Positions 1-8,612 of a stretch of 20,395 bases of DNA are shown one piece after another. Numbering within the stretch: position 1 is the first letter of the stretch; every line of letters begins with the position of its first letter. A program made the position numbers and the translations under genes. Origin of the DNA: Chara braunii (lineage: Eukaryota > Streptophyta > Charophyceae > Charales > Characeae); contig BFEA01000245.1 of NCBI GenBank assembly GCA_003427395.1, positions 283,419 through 303,813 of the forward strand, written 5' to 3'. Under the pieces are notes generated by a model. The model made no database searches, had not been told where the DNA came from, and saw only the letters and a program-made list of their open reading frames with translations.

Positions 1-80
<80 letters not shown>
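1..80. repeat. (TC)40 microsatellite
   Basis: Uninterrupted TC dinucleotide repeat filling the first 80 bases and probably continuing beyond the left edge. It ends at a CCGCCG sequence. No coding role is seen. Confidence 0.98.
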
Positions 81-82
<2 letters not shown>

Positions 83-1511
83 GCCGTCTTCCTCCATTTC
101 TTCAAAACTCTTTAACCCTTAACCCTTCCGTCACCCGTTCCCCTCCATGGCATGTGACTAACCTCTACCCTCACTTGTTACATTGTCAGGGAACGAACGG
201 AGAGGAACTTGGTCCTCACTTGGTGGAAAGCGAGGGCAAGTGAAGGGCCGCCGGTCCCTTGTGCCACCTAGAAGGAAAATATACGAGACTATTGAGAACG
301 TTTGTGACAGCAGAAAGGAGTGCGGTTTTTGTAACAAGGTCAGTTTGACTCAACCACCTTCCCCGACTGCATGTCTAAGGTGATGGCATGGTTTGCTTGA
401 GTACAGGGAAAAATAACCAAAGGATCATTAAGGGCAAAGAAAACCTGGGCGTGTAGGAGGGGCGATGCGTTGACCCCAATGGGGATTGTACTTGGCTTTT
501 GCTTTGTGTGGTCTTGCGCAGGTGAGTAGCTTGGGATGGGTGTTGAGCAGGACTGGATCCCCCGGGAACCGGATAGGGGAAGGATGTGGACCTCGCGTAA
601 AGCCATGAATGTCGGATGGGGTTGGCGGCCGGATGCTTGGATGGATGGTGGAATGCCTGGATGTGGCTTGCGTGATGATTGAATGCAATGACTCTCTTGA
701 ATGCAAAGCAAGCCCGGAAGGACTAAGGGCAGCCTTGGATAGGTGAATGTAGTGCTAGTGGCTCAAGCAAAAAAAATATAGCGGTTAGGGATCTGGGCGA
801 TGCCACCCCACCCCAAGGATGCCGTAGGGGCTGTCCTGGGCCGCTAGGCTTAGTGAAAAAGGTGCGTGGCCAAATGGATGACGCTTGGCCTGCGCACAAT
901 AAGAAAATGAGACCTCAAGGAACTCCTTGGACTGCCTGCGTATTTGAAGGAGCAATTGCCTGGTCAGACCTTAATGGATCAAGAAAACGCCACGAGTGCC
1001 GAAAAGTTACCATCTTGACGCGAGAGCGGAGCTACATCCCCCAATGTAAAGCCCTCTCGCAACCGGCCCACCCCCATCCATCTCAAAGCACTAGGTGAGG
1101 GTGCCCCTGGGACGAACGACCTGCGCCCTGAGCGTGAGTGTGGGCGGGTCGAGCCAAGTGGGACCCGCAGTGGGGTCGACCAAGGCTCGAAAGTCCTTCA
1201 GGGTTAGGCCCCTACAAAAATGGTGGAGGTGTCGGGTATGGGTTTAACTGACCCTGACGATCTCGAGGGGGGCGCCCGACGCATGACCGTGTACATAACC
1301 AAAGACAAGAAATGAGGACTTGTGTATGCTCTATCCTTTGAGAGAATCAGATTTGAGGGTGGTTGGGCGCATGGCAAGGCCAGCCCTGGAGGAAGAATAT
1401 GCATGCTTGCACTTTTTTGATCAGCCATCTCCTTTGGGGATGACTCTAGTCCTCCTTCCCTAGGACTGATGCTCGTCAGGCCGGGGAAGCCTTGGGCAAG
1501 CCGCAGGTCGA

Positions 1512-1537
1512 CCCTTCTTCTTCGTATGAAAGAAGGG
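1512..1537. other. hairpin, 8-bp perfect stem
   Basis: CCCTTCTT at 1512-1519 pairs perfectly with AAGAAGGG at 1530-1537 across a 10-base loop. It is about 100 bases from a second strong hairpin. No T-run follows, so it is not a bacterial-type terminator. Function unknown. Confidence 0.5.
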
Positions 1538-1642
1538 CTCCGGTTACCTGGCAGGCGGTTGGGATTCCGGGCCAGTCCGGGTTCCAATGAAAATCCCACG
1601 GCGGAGTGATCCGACCGACCTGGGTGCTTCTCTACTTCGCTT

Positions 1643-1661
1643 CGGAGCCCAGCGGGCTCCG
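1643..1661. other. GC-rich hairpin, 8-bp perfect stem with 3-base loop
   Basis: CGGAGCCC at 1643-1650 and GGGCTCCG at 1654-1661 form a perfect stem closing an AGC loop. It is a compact GC palindrome of the sort that can be mobile in some organelle genomes. A nuclear-inserted organelle fragment is one possible explanation, but I cannot identify one. Confidence 0.55.
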
Positions 1662-2970
1662 TGCACCGCACTTAAATGCTTGAAGGAACCCCATATGAAC
1701 ACAAACGGTAATCGAGAAGGAACAATCCTGCCCTATGAACGGACACACAAGTGAAGATGGAGGGAATGAAGGGAGTTGCTAGACTCCGGGGAAAAACTAG
1801 CTCCCCCTTGAAGATGCTCACAAAAAGGAACCGGGCACTATGTATGGAAAGTAGGGGTGAGTGGCACATGCTGTCCTGAGAGAAAATTTGTGAGCTATGG
1901 GTAGGAAGCGCTGGGTGCACCGGGGGAAAGGCACCTGTGTTATGTGTGTCCCACTTGGGACTTGTGATTGCATGATTGGGATTTCGAGCATCCTGCCATT
2001 CGGAAGGTAAGGATTGGTTTGCGCCGGCCTGTGCAGGATGCGAATTGGTCGTCCTCTTTGAAGTTCACCAGGCTCCGTGTGTGTGGGTCGGGCCACCGGA
2101 CTGTCAGGCAAGGGTTCGTCTCGTCGCCTGATTAGTAGCATTCTCACCCGAGCGGTCCGAGCATGGCTCGATGACCTTGCCCGAGCGGGATGTGAAACCT
2201 CTTCAGGCGGGGTGGCTGCTTGTCGGTAGATGGCAGGGGGACCACTGCATATGGGGCAAGGAAGGAGCCTCGGAGACGATTAAAAGCTTCTCGTAGCATG
2301 GCTTGGGAAAAATTGTTCCTTATCGGACCGATGGACGTGAATGCCTGGACGGCTGACTCCAATGGCCCTACCGAGATGTGCGGGGTGATTCCCGAGATTA
2401 ACGGTGGGTACACGAGTGGCAAGTCGGGATGGGGTATTCTGGGTAAGGAGGAAATGGCGAATGCCTTGCCGAGACTTGGGTACCGCGCTCGCGACGGTTG
2501 AGCTGCGCTTGAGGTATGGGATAAAAACCCTGCCGATAGTAACAGCTGAGAGACCATTTCCTGGGAAAAGGTCGGTGAGGAGATGACCGACCTGTGTGCG
2601 ACGTTTGCCTGAGTTTTGCTTTTGTACCTCCCTCTGTAAAGTTGCCTGATGAATGTTGGAAGGGGACTGAGTTGCTAAGTCTATTCTCGCCTCCAAGTCT
2701 AAGTCCGCACGAATGAGAGAATATGAGGAAGAGGTTGGATAGGAGTCGGAAGAGAATGGAACTAAGAAAAGAAGGAATTTGAGCCACGGGTGATCGATTG
2801 GGGGTATAGTAGGGCAATGGTACCTGGGAAATGAATAAGGGAGGTTAGGGAGACCCGGATGAGGGGTCTGAAAACAACCCTCATCTAGAAAAAGGAAAAG
2901 CAGACCATCTGACCATGAAGGGCCGTGTGGTGCTCTCATGTGAAAAACAGGACAGGCGCCGGGAAACAAG

Positions 2971-3783
2971 ATGGCGCGATGGTTGTCGCCTCCTGTCTAC
3001 TCTAGTGGTCCGGAAATGCCTATAGAAGTAAGGGATGGGGTATCTGTTGTTCTCCCGGAAGAAGGGACATGGACCGACCTAGAACCAGCCTATGAAACCG
3101 TGATGCTGGACAAGAAGGACGCGTTCCTCTGGATAGAGACAATCTGGACTAAGGCCAACCTGACAAGACTCTCACCTAGCTTGATGGACCTAGAATTTCG
3201 GGGAACAGTGGAAGCTCGAGGATGGATCTACCTATCTCAAGAAATGGAAAACGCAATGGTAGTGGGACTAGTATTGGGCACGGCGCCGAATCAGCTGTTT
3301 AGGCAAGCGGAAAGGGAAGTGATATGGGCAACATGTCAACGGGCAGAAATGGAGATGGAAAGGTTGGAGGTGCGAGTGGAACTCGGGGACCGGAAAAGAA
3401 TGAGACGCCCCCTTAGCACAATGAGATGCGTGCTACCCCCATTCCTGGTGGACGCGGTCTTTGGAACCAGGGGTAGATTGGAGCGGATATGTCGGTCGAC
3501 GATGCGCCTGAGGTTGTACCAAGGTGCTAGGCAGGACTTCTTTAAACTATCGATGGAGGCGGGGCCGTTCGAATGAAACTGGGCGGAAGAATTAGCTGAG
3601 GTGTTAAACCTCCTCTGCGTTGATGAAACCTTTGTTCCTACCCCGGTGCATTGGCAGATAGTTTACCGAAACGTGGCAGCGGGGGAAAGCTTCTTGGAGG
3701 GGGTGAAGGAGATGTTCCTAGGCGAGGAGGAGGGTTTCAGTGATGAGGAGGACGGAGACGAGATAGAGGACTGGGACTTCTGA
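2971..3783 (+). pseudogene. accessory ORF A, first of four tandem paralogues, one internal stop
   Basis: Unrecognised protein of about 270 codons starting with MAR at 2971. An in-frame TGA at 3574-3576 cuts it after residue 201, but the frame runs on to a TGA at 3781-3783, and the sequence after the stop still aligns with the tails of ORFs B and C. Shared landmarks in order: a V-x-LP segment (about residue 27), a WIETIW motif (about 54), a G-T/G-W segment, a PPFLVDAVFG stretch, a GPF motif just before the stop, and an acidic tail (GEEEGFSDEEDGDE). In alignment the TGA falls where B and C have Gly (GGA to TGA is one change). No signal peptide or membrane segment is seen. It lies 55 bases before B. 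Function unknown; the family assignment rests on the internal alignment of the four copies. Confidence 0.72.
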
Positions 3784-3821
3784 AGGGGGGGGCTTACCTG
3801 GGGAAAACGGATTGTCGGCTA

Positions 3822-3828
3822 TGTGCAG
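3822..3828 (+). promoter_or_regulatory. possible 3' splice site before ORF B
   Basis: TGTGCAG followed by G, ending 10 bases before the ATG at 3839. The same seven bases precede ORF D and gag at similar distances. It resembles a plant-type splice acceptor. Splicing is inferred, not shown. Confidence 0.25.
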
Positions 3829-3838
3829 GTAGGGAACG

Positions 3839-4585
3839 ATGGCCCGAGAACTCGAATTCTGGAACTGCACGTGGGAACCAATACGAACCAGAAAAGGAGT
3901 AGAGATGTCACTACCGCCGAGCAATGAATGGAAAGGGACCACATGTGATCGGCGGGGGTATGAGATTGTGCCGGAACGATTGTACCTTTGGGTAGAGTGT
4001 ATCTGGAATCCGTTGAGGGACGAGGAAGGATGGGAAGAGATTGCGGAAGGAAGGGTGGAGTCGGTTGGGACGATCGTCCTCTCGGAACAGGGTTGGCACC
4101 TGTTCTGCACGACACTTGCGGCAGGGCAGAACCCGATGTGGCTTTTAGGGGATGCTGAGGCAAGGGCTTGGCAGGCGGGGGAAAGCTTTGCTAACAAGGG
4201 ATGGGACACGGTCAGCAGTAGAGTCGTGATGGGAGGATGGAAGGAATTTAAACCGCCCGGTGCCCGAATCAAGACCTGGGTACCCGAGTTCATGGCGGAC
4301 TGGTTTGGGGGTTTTGATCATGTAACAGAGGTAGCCGACACGATGGAGCGAATACACGTGAATTGCACATGGTTGGCAGGGGAATTTTATAGGACGTCCT
4401 TAAAATACGGGCCCTTCCACGGCGATAGAGCCCGGGAGGTCCTCATTATTTTGGACATCGAAAGGAATGACCGGCAGGAGGTGGCCCCGGGAACCAAGGA
4501 GGCCATAATCCGCCGTGAGGTAGCAGCAACACCTTGCTATGTGGATGATGTGTTCAAACTGTTCGAAGTACTGTGGTTCGACTAA
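3839..4585 (+). CDS. accessory ORF B, intact paralogue of unknown family
   Basis: Intact 248-codon ORF from ATG 3839 (MAREL) to TAA. It aligns along its whole length with its neighbours A, C and D. Landmarks: EMSLPPSNEW (about 22-31), LWVECIW (about 49-55), VLSEQGWHLF (about 79-88), LAAGQNP (about 92-98), a VMGGWKEFKPP segment (about 129-139), WVPEFMADWFGG (about 146-157), YGPFHGDRAREVLIIL (about 189-204) and a C-terminal YVDDVFKLFE (about 234-243). It is rich in Trp and acidic residues, soluble-looking, with no signal peptide, membrane span or zinc motif. ATG 3839 is chosen because all four paralogues begin MA-, and because a TGTGCAG motif ends just upstream. Not recognised as any known enzyme or structural family. 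That it is a genuine gene follows from its length, its conservation with C, and its damaged siblings. Confidence 0.75.
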   Translation: MARELEFWNCTWEPIRTRKGVEMSLPPSNEWKGTTCDRRGYEIVPERLYLWVECIWNPLRDEEGWEEIAEGRVESVGTIVLSEQGWHLFCTTLAAGQNPMWLLGDAEARAWQAGESFANKGWDTVSSRVVMGGWKEFKPPGARIKTWVPEFMADWFGGFDHVTEVADTMERIHVNCTWLAGEFYRTSLKYGPFHGDRAREVLIILDIERNDRQEVAPGTKEAIIRREVAATPCYVDDVFKLFEVLWFD

Positions 4586-4706
4586 GCGCAGGGAAGCTGT
4601 GGAGTCAGACAAATGTGGCAAAATTGCTAAGATTAGGGAATGGGATGTCTGGTCATTGTAGGGATCAGCGCGGATCGCGGGCTGGGAGATCAAAGGCGAG
4701 CGCGCA

Positions 4707-5480
4707 ATGGCACGAAGAAGGACGTTCCTTGAGGAGCGCCCCTTGGGCATTGAACCGCCTAGGGAAGTACCGGGCGGGATAAAGGTTAGCCTGCCGGCTG
4801 CAAGTGAAGGCTGGCACCGGGTGGCGGATTGGGTTGGGGTCGAGCTTGCGGAAAATATGGTTTACTTAGTGACGAAAGTTGAGTGGCGTGCGGATGAGAA
4901 TGGGGAATGGAACCCGGACCCACGGGGGCACGTGCGTGCAGAAGGGCGGTTGTATGTATCAGAAAATGGGTGGAGGGAGTTTGGAGTTCGGCTGGCATCT
5001 GGAGAAGACCCGTTGAGCATGTTTGAGGGGGCATGGCAGTTAGTATGGCGAGCAGGGTTTGAGTTCGCAGATCCGGGGATTGACGATGTAACAGCAGACA
5101 TTAGGGTAGCCATGGTCGGGAGTTTCGAATTGCCTAGTGAAAATGTACGAATGAGGTTGTCGCCCTTCCTGCTGGAAAAGCTGGGCGGTTTGGAACTTAT
5201 TAGACAAGCAGTAACCGACCTCACAAGCCTGACGTATGAAGAGGCGATGGTACATCGAGAATACTACCGGGCCTTCCTAGAAATGGGCCCGTTCAGTGGG
5301 GAACAGAAGTATGAGGTGTTGCGCATCCTGCGCGCTGTGTTTAGCACCAGGCCGAGGGTTCCGGTCGTGGGAAGTGAGGTCCTGTGGGGCGTCGTCCGAC
5401 GGGAGATAAACCAAGGAATGGCGTACGTAGATGATCTGTACCGATTGTATGAGCAGATGGAGGAGGGAACAGGTCGGTAA
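4707..5480 (+). CDS. accessory ORF C, intact paralogue of unknown family
   Basis: Intact 257-codon ORF from ATG 4707 (MARRR) to TAA at 5478-5480, about 120 bases after B. It has the same landmarks as B: KVSLPAASEGW (about 26-36), a YLVTKVEW segment (about 53-60), YVSENGWREFGVRLASGEDP (about 83-102), an FLLEKLGG stretch, GPFSGEQKYEVLRIL (about 194-208), a VVRREI segment (about 229-234) and YVDDLYRLYEQM (about 240-251). The N-terminal 15 residues are basic in C and D but not in A. No membrane span or known catalytic signature is visible. Identity to B looks low, concentrated in Trp, Gly, Pro and aromatic positions, so the duplication seems old compared with the stop mutations. Function unknown. 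The upstream gap holds weaker acceptor-like sequences (CATTGTAGG near 4660) rather than the exact TGTGCAG found before B, D and gag. Confidence 0.75.
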   Translation: MARRRTFLEERPLGIEPPREVPGGIKVSLPAASEGWHRVADWVGVELAENMVYLVTKVEWRADENGEWNPDPRGHVRAEGRLYVSENGWREFGVRLASGEDPLSMFEGAWQLVWRAGFEFADPGIDDVTADIRVAMVGSFELPSENVRMRLSPFLLEKLGGLELIRQAVTDLTSLTYEEAMVHREYYRAFLEMGPFSGEQKYEVLRILRAVFSTRPRVPVVGSEVLWGVVRREINQGMAYVDDLYRLYEQMEEGTGR

Positions 5481-5603
5481 TAGGGCCGAAGAGAGGGGAA
5501 GAAATTGAAGGGGAAAAGAAGCACCAGGCTAGGATCGGGGAGTTGTTCGGGGGGAAAAATTGAAGACCAAGTGGAATAAGTAAACTCGCATGCTGTTTAA
5601 AAC

Positions 5604-5610
5604 TGTGCAG
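5604..5610 (+). promoter_or_regulatory. possible 3' splice site before ORF D
   Basis: TGTGCAG followed by G, 18 bases before the preferred ATG at 5629, preceded by a short T-rich stretch (TGCTGTTTAAAAC). Same motif as before ORF B and gag. Inferred role only. Confidence 0.25.
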
Positions 5611-5628
5611 GGGAATTCTAAGTCGGAA

Positions 5629-6414
5629 ATGGCGATGAGACGCGCCCGGATGCCGCGACGACCCGTGCACCCGCGGCCACCCACGGAAAACGGAGATGGA
5701 TGGGAGGTGTCGCTCCCAGCAAGCGACATGATTCAAGGATTGGACACCGAATGGAGAGTCGTGACCCTGGGAAGAGGTCAGGCGTTCATGATGGTGGAAT
5801 GTTTGTGGGATAGCATGAGAATCAATAGGGGACCAGGGGACGATCTGTATACTGATCTCAGGGTGACAGGAACCGTATACCTGCCAGAGCTCGGGTGGCA
5901 CATGTTAGGGACAGAACTGGCACTAGGGCATGGGTTGTTGCCAATCTTCCAAAGGGCTACTAGGATACTAAACCAAGTAGGCCAGGAGGTGCGGGGGAGA
6001 AGGAATGTGGGGTTGAGGACCCGGGTGGAGGTAGGAGGTTGGCGAGAGTTTAAGGCTCCAATGACAGGACTAAGGTGCCGAGTACCTCGCTTCATGATAG
6101 ACCTGGTATTTGGCAACCTCAAGAGGGCAAGGGATTTGGTGGACTCGACCTTGGTCTGGATCCACCTCTTCTGGCCACAAACAACGAGCATGTTCTACGA
6201 CGTGTCAGTCAGACATGGGCCGTTCTAGGGGAATCAGGCCTGGGAACTACTCGAATTACTCGAGATCTTGATATTCGGATTGCCCCACCTGTCGTTTGAG
6301 GAATATTAACCAATTATTATCAGGGAAATAGAAATGGGGGAAAATTACCTTGCTGGGTTGGCTGACCTGTTCGAGGAACCAGATGAGCAGGGCAGGCCTG
6401 AGGGACCAGCATGA
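5629..6414 (+). pseudogene. accessory ORF D, fourth tandem paralogue, two internal stops
   Basis: About 261 codons from ATG 5629 (MAMRRARMPRRP) to TGA 6412-6414, interrupted by TAG at 6226-6228 directly after GPF and by TAA at 6307-6309. The open part is 199 codons; an upstream in-frame ATG at 5590 would add 13 residues. 5629 is preferred because A-C also start MA- and because C has a similar basic N-terminus. Landmarks shared with B and C: EVSLPASD, FMMVECLWD, GTVYLPELGWHMLGTELALG, VEVGGWREFKAP, VPRFMIDLVFG, GPF, and, beyond the stops, a GNQAWELLELL helix-like segment and YLAGLADLFEE. The relics past the stops show that the ancestral protein had the same C-terminal part as B and C. Unknown function; presumed dead or truncated. 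Confidence 0.72.
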
Positions 6415-6806
6415 GAAAACGTGTCAGGAAGAAGTACGAAAATAAAGAGTGGGTACTAAGATAAGTAGGCAACCATCAGCAAAAGAGAGGCAATGGTTGG
6501 AGTTCCGGCCGACCCGATGATGCGGCAGGGAGTAAATAGGAAAACCACCCGCGCCAAAGATCCTGGGGCACCTGGATGCCAATAAGCCGAAAAGGCCATC
6601 CCCGATAGGGAAGCCACTGGGCTCAGGTACCGCCCTAAGAATCAAAGCGCGACAGTAATGAAATGCCAAAGCAGTGGCGGCAAGGCTCCGGTAGAAGAAA
6701 ACCTGAAGGACGCCCGGGAGAGAAAAAATAGAAGAGTTGTACTGACTAATGTAAGACGCAAAAATATGGGAATAGGCGGGTTTTTAGGGTCAGGACTAGG
6801 GCAGTT
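6415..6806 (+). other. spacer between ORF D and gag
   Basis: No ORF of note on the + strand. It contains a TGACTAAT sequence near 6745-6752 resembling a plant branch-point consensus, about 100 bases before the TGTGCAG at 6847. That is consistent with, but does not prove, an intron end. No LTR-like repeat of this segment was found elsewhere in the window. Confidence 0.4.
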
Positions 6807-7733
6807 ATGAACAATCAGCCGCCTTTTCGCAAAAAAAAAATTCCCATGTGCAGGCTAGGTAAAGAAATGGCAACGGAGGAAGGGATCGATGACCTGCAGA
6901 GCGGAGGGAATCACGGTACGAACGGGAATGGGGAACGAAACAAGGGATCCGCCAGGGATCGAGAGTCAGCCAAATTGGAGGGGACCCGAGAAGACGGAAA
7001 GGGCGCCTCGATTGGAGAAAGCTCGGGGGAAACTAAGGGTAGCAAAAGGGGACCTCAGGAAAACAGGGAAGGGGGAAACGATGTGAGAACAAATCCTCGA
7101 AACTCAGCAGGAGCCACCCCTAGAAAGACGAAAGTCTTGGATACCAGTCATAAACTGGCAGAAATAGAGAAGCGGACCGCGAAATTTAAGGCAAAACTTA
7201 TCGAGCAGATGATGGCCGGGGATGAGGAGGACCTCCAGGACGCAGGGTCACGTGAGGGACGCAGGGCCGGTCAGGACGAGGCTAGGTATGAGGGGAAGGA
7301 TGATAGTCACAAAGGAATGCCTGGCAAGAAGGGGAGGGACAAGAGCGACACCCCGGTGGAAGGAACGGAAAACGCTATGACCCCACCCGCCATTGACAAC
7401 AGCACTAGCAGACTACCCGCCACGCCGAAAATAACAGGGACGTGTGACGGACTCTGGAGCCTTAGGGAGAGAGTGCCAGGATGGTTCGACCCAGAAGGAA
7501 CACCGAAAACCAGGGAGAAGCAGAGGGAAAGCAAGGAAGGGGAAGGTGCCAGTGCAGACGGGGAAGCGGGTGGCTCCGAAGACGGGCTCAAGAAGGTAGT
7601 CGCCACCCTCAACAGGACACTGAACAAGAACCAGGGGTATCTCGCAGACGCAAAAAAGAAACTCACGTTCGATGGGGCCAACATTACGGAGTTTCTAATA
7701 GACTATGAGAACCTAGCAGCCTTACTGAAATGA
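6807..7733 (+). pseudogene. gag: gag, N-terminal part (charged extension plus start of capsid-like domain)
   Basis: Open for 308 codons, ending at TGA 7731-7733. ATG 6807 opens the frame, but ATG 6867 (MATEEG) is a plausible start because it follows TGTGCAG and resembles the starts of the A-D ORFs. Roughly 270 residues are a hydrophilic, low-complexity region rich in Glu, Lys, Gly and Arg with no fold evident. The last 30 residues (KKLTFDGANITEFLIDYENL) open a retrotransposon gag capsid-like domain that continues past the stop in the same frame (TEEEK at 7734). Trp is common at that point in related gags, and TGG to TGA is one change, so the stop is read as a mutation inside one gag. The long charged N-terminal region is unusual and could be a separate module. 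Confidence 0.8.
6847..6853 (+). promoter_or_regulatory. possible 3' splice site before gag
   Basis: TGTGCAG followed by G, 13 bases before ATG 6867, preceded by CCTTTTCGC, an A10 run and TTCCC. Third occurrence of the motif shortly before an element ORF. The splice role is inference. Confidence 0.25.
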
Positions 7734-8612
7734 ACGGAAGAGGAAAAGATGGAGCACCTAGGACAACACGTATCGCTAAGTTTGGGACGGGACATTATGG
7801 CTATCGTCGCGTCCAGTGGATCCTGGAAAGAGACCAGGAATGAGATGATGAGGAAATACCTGAAGGCAGAAAAAATGGCAACAGAGGCAGAATTGGCCGC
7901 AGTCCAGAGGAAAAACTATGCGACCTACAATGATTTCCTGAGGGCGTTCACGCTAGTGGCTCTGCGAATTCCCAGGGTAACGGACCGTATAATGAGTAAA
8001 TACTTCCTCAAGCAGTTTTCCAAGTTCGATAAAGATAAGATTTTGTCAGCCTACCAGCAGACTAGTAAGTTCGAATACACGAGAGACGTGGACTTTAGCA
8101 CCGTAACAGACCTTGCGGAAAAGACAGTAGTCACCGAGACGCTAGCCCTGCTTAAGGAAGGGGAGGTCATAGATCTGACTGGGAAGACAGGGGATAAGGT
8201 CAAGAAGGGAATAGAGAGCCTACACGAACGGGTGCACGGGGTTGATAGCAAGATGGACATAATGGAAAATGCGTTGTTAGTAATGCAGGCGCAAGTGTCC
8301 AGGCCCGCCCTTCCGCCCCAAGAGGCCGTGGTTCCGGCAGCTGTAGCAAACCGGGGGTTTGGCAGGAGGGACCCGGCCAACGAACAACGCAAGTATTGCA
8401 CCATGATCGGCCATTTCGTACGGGCCTGTCCGAGACTCATTCACGATATCGAGCGGCAGAGGTGCAGTAGGTCCCTCAAAGGCGAGATCTTTGGACCCAG
8501 GGGGAAGCGTGTTAATTGGAACTCGCCAGGAGGGATACGGCGAACCGTCATCCTCCTGAATAACTTAGAGATAGCTGCCGTAAAAGCAGAGCCGATAGCC
8601 GAGATTGTCTGA
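7734..8612 (+). pseudogene. gag: gag, C-terminal part (capsid-like domain and degenerate zinc knuckle)
   Basis: Same frame as the preceding gag part, from the codon after TGA 7731-7733 to TGA 8610-8612; the first ATG is 7749. It carries the helical retrotransposon-gag core (MEHLGQHVSLSLGRDI to about residue 140 of the segment), a linker with a predicted coiled segment (IESLHERVHGVDSKMD), and a knuckle-like YCTMIGHFVRACP. A normal gag knuckle is C-x2-C-x4-H-x4-C. Here the second Cys, the His and the last Cys are present, but the first position is Arg (CGC at 8388-8390, one change from TGC). Gag forms the particle and the knuckle binds RNA, so this copy is doubly damaged. After the stop the frame is open again through to the protease, indicating one original gag-protease polyprotein. 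Confidence 0.82.

Larger units (their letters stand above)
81..2970. other. non-coding stretch left of the retroelement ORFs
   Basis: I see no supportable gene in these 2.9 kb. The longest open frames are on the minus strand (229 codons at 2280-2969, 155 at 1204-1671, 137 at 2144-2557). They are rich in Pro, Ser and Leu, overlap each other in different frames, and show no motif, as expected opposite a purine-rich strand. The only structured elements noticed are two GC-rich hairpins near 1512 and 1643. If the downstream genes belong to an LTR element, its 5' LTR and leader should lie here, but no matching copy was found to the right of the element. Confidence 0.6.

Noticed and set aside
183-383. 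66-codon + frame near the left end
   Set aside because: Short, no motif, no supporting context; consistent with chance.
1204-1671. 155-codon minus-strand frame
   Set aside because: No recognised domain. Covers two GC hairpins and overlaps other chance frames; I could not support a gene.
2280-2969. 229-codon minus-strand frame
   Set aside because: Pro/Ser/Leu-rich translation opposite a purine-rich strand, overlapping other minus frames, with no motif.
2953-2970. GGCGCCGGGAAACAAG as a primer binding site for a retroelement
   Set aside because: Only loosely like known tRNA-primer complements, no TGG start, and no adjacent LTR end identified.
5341-5901. 186-codon minus-strand frame across ORFs C and D
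   Set aside because: Antisense shadow of the paralogue array, whose + strand frames show family conservation.
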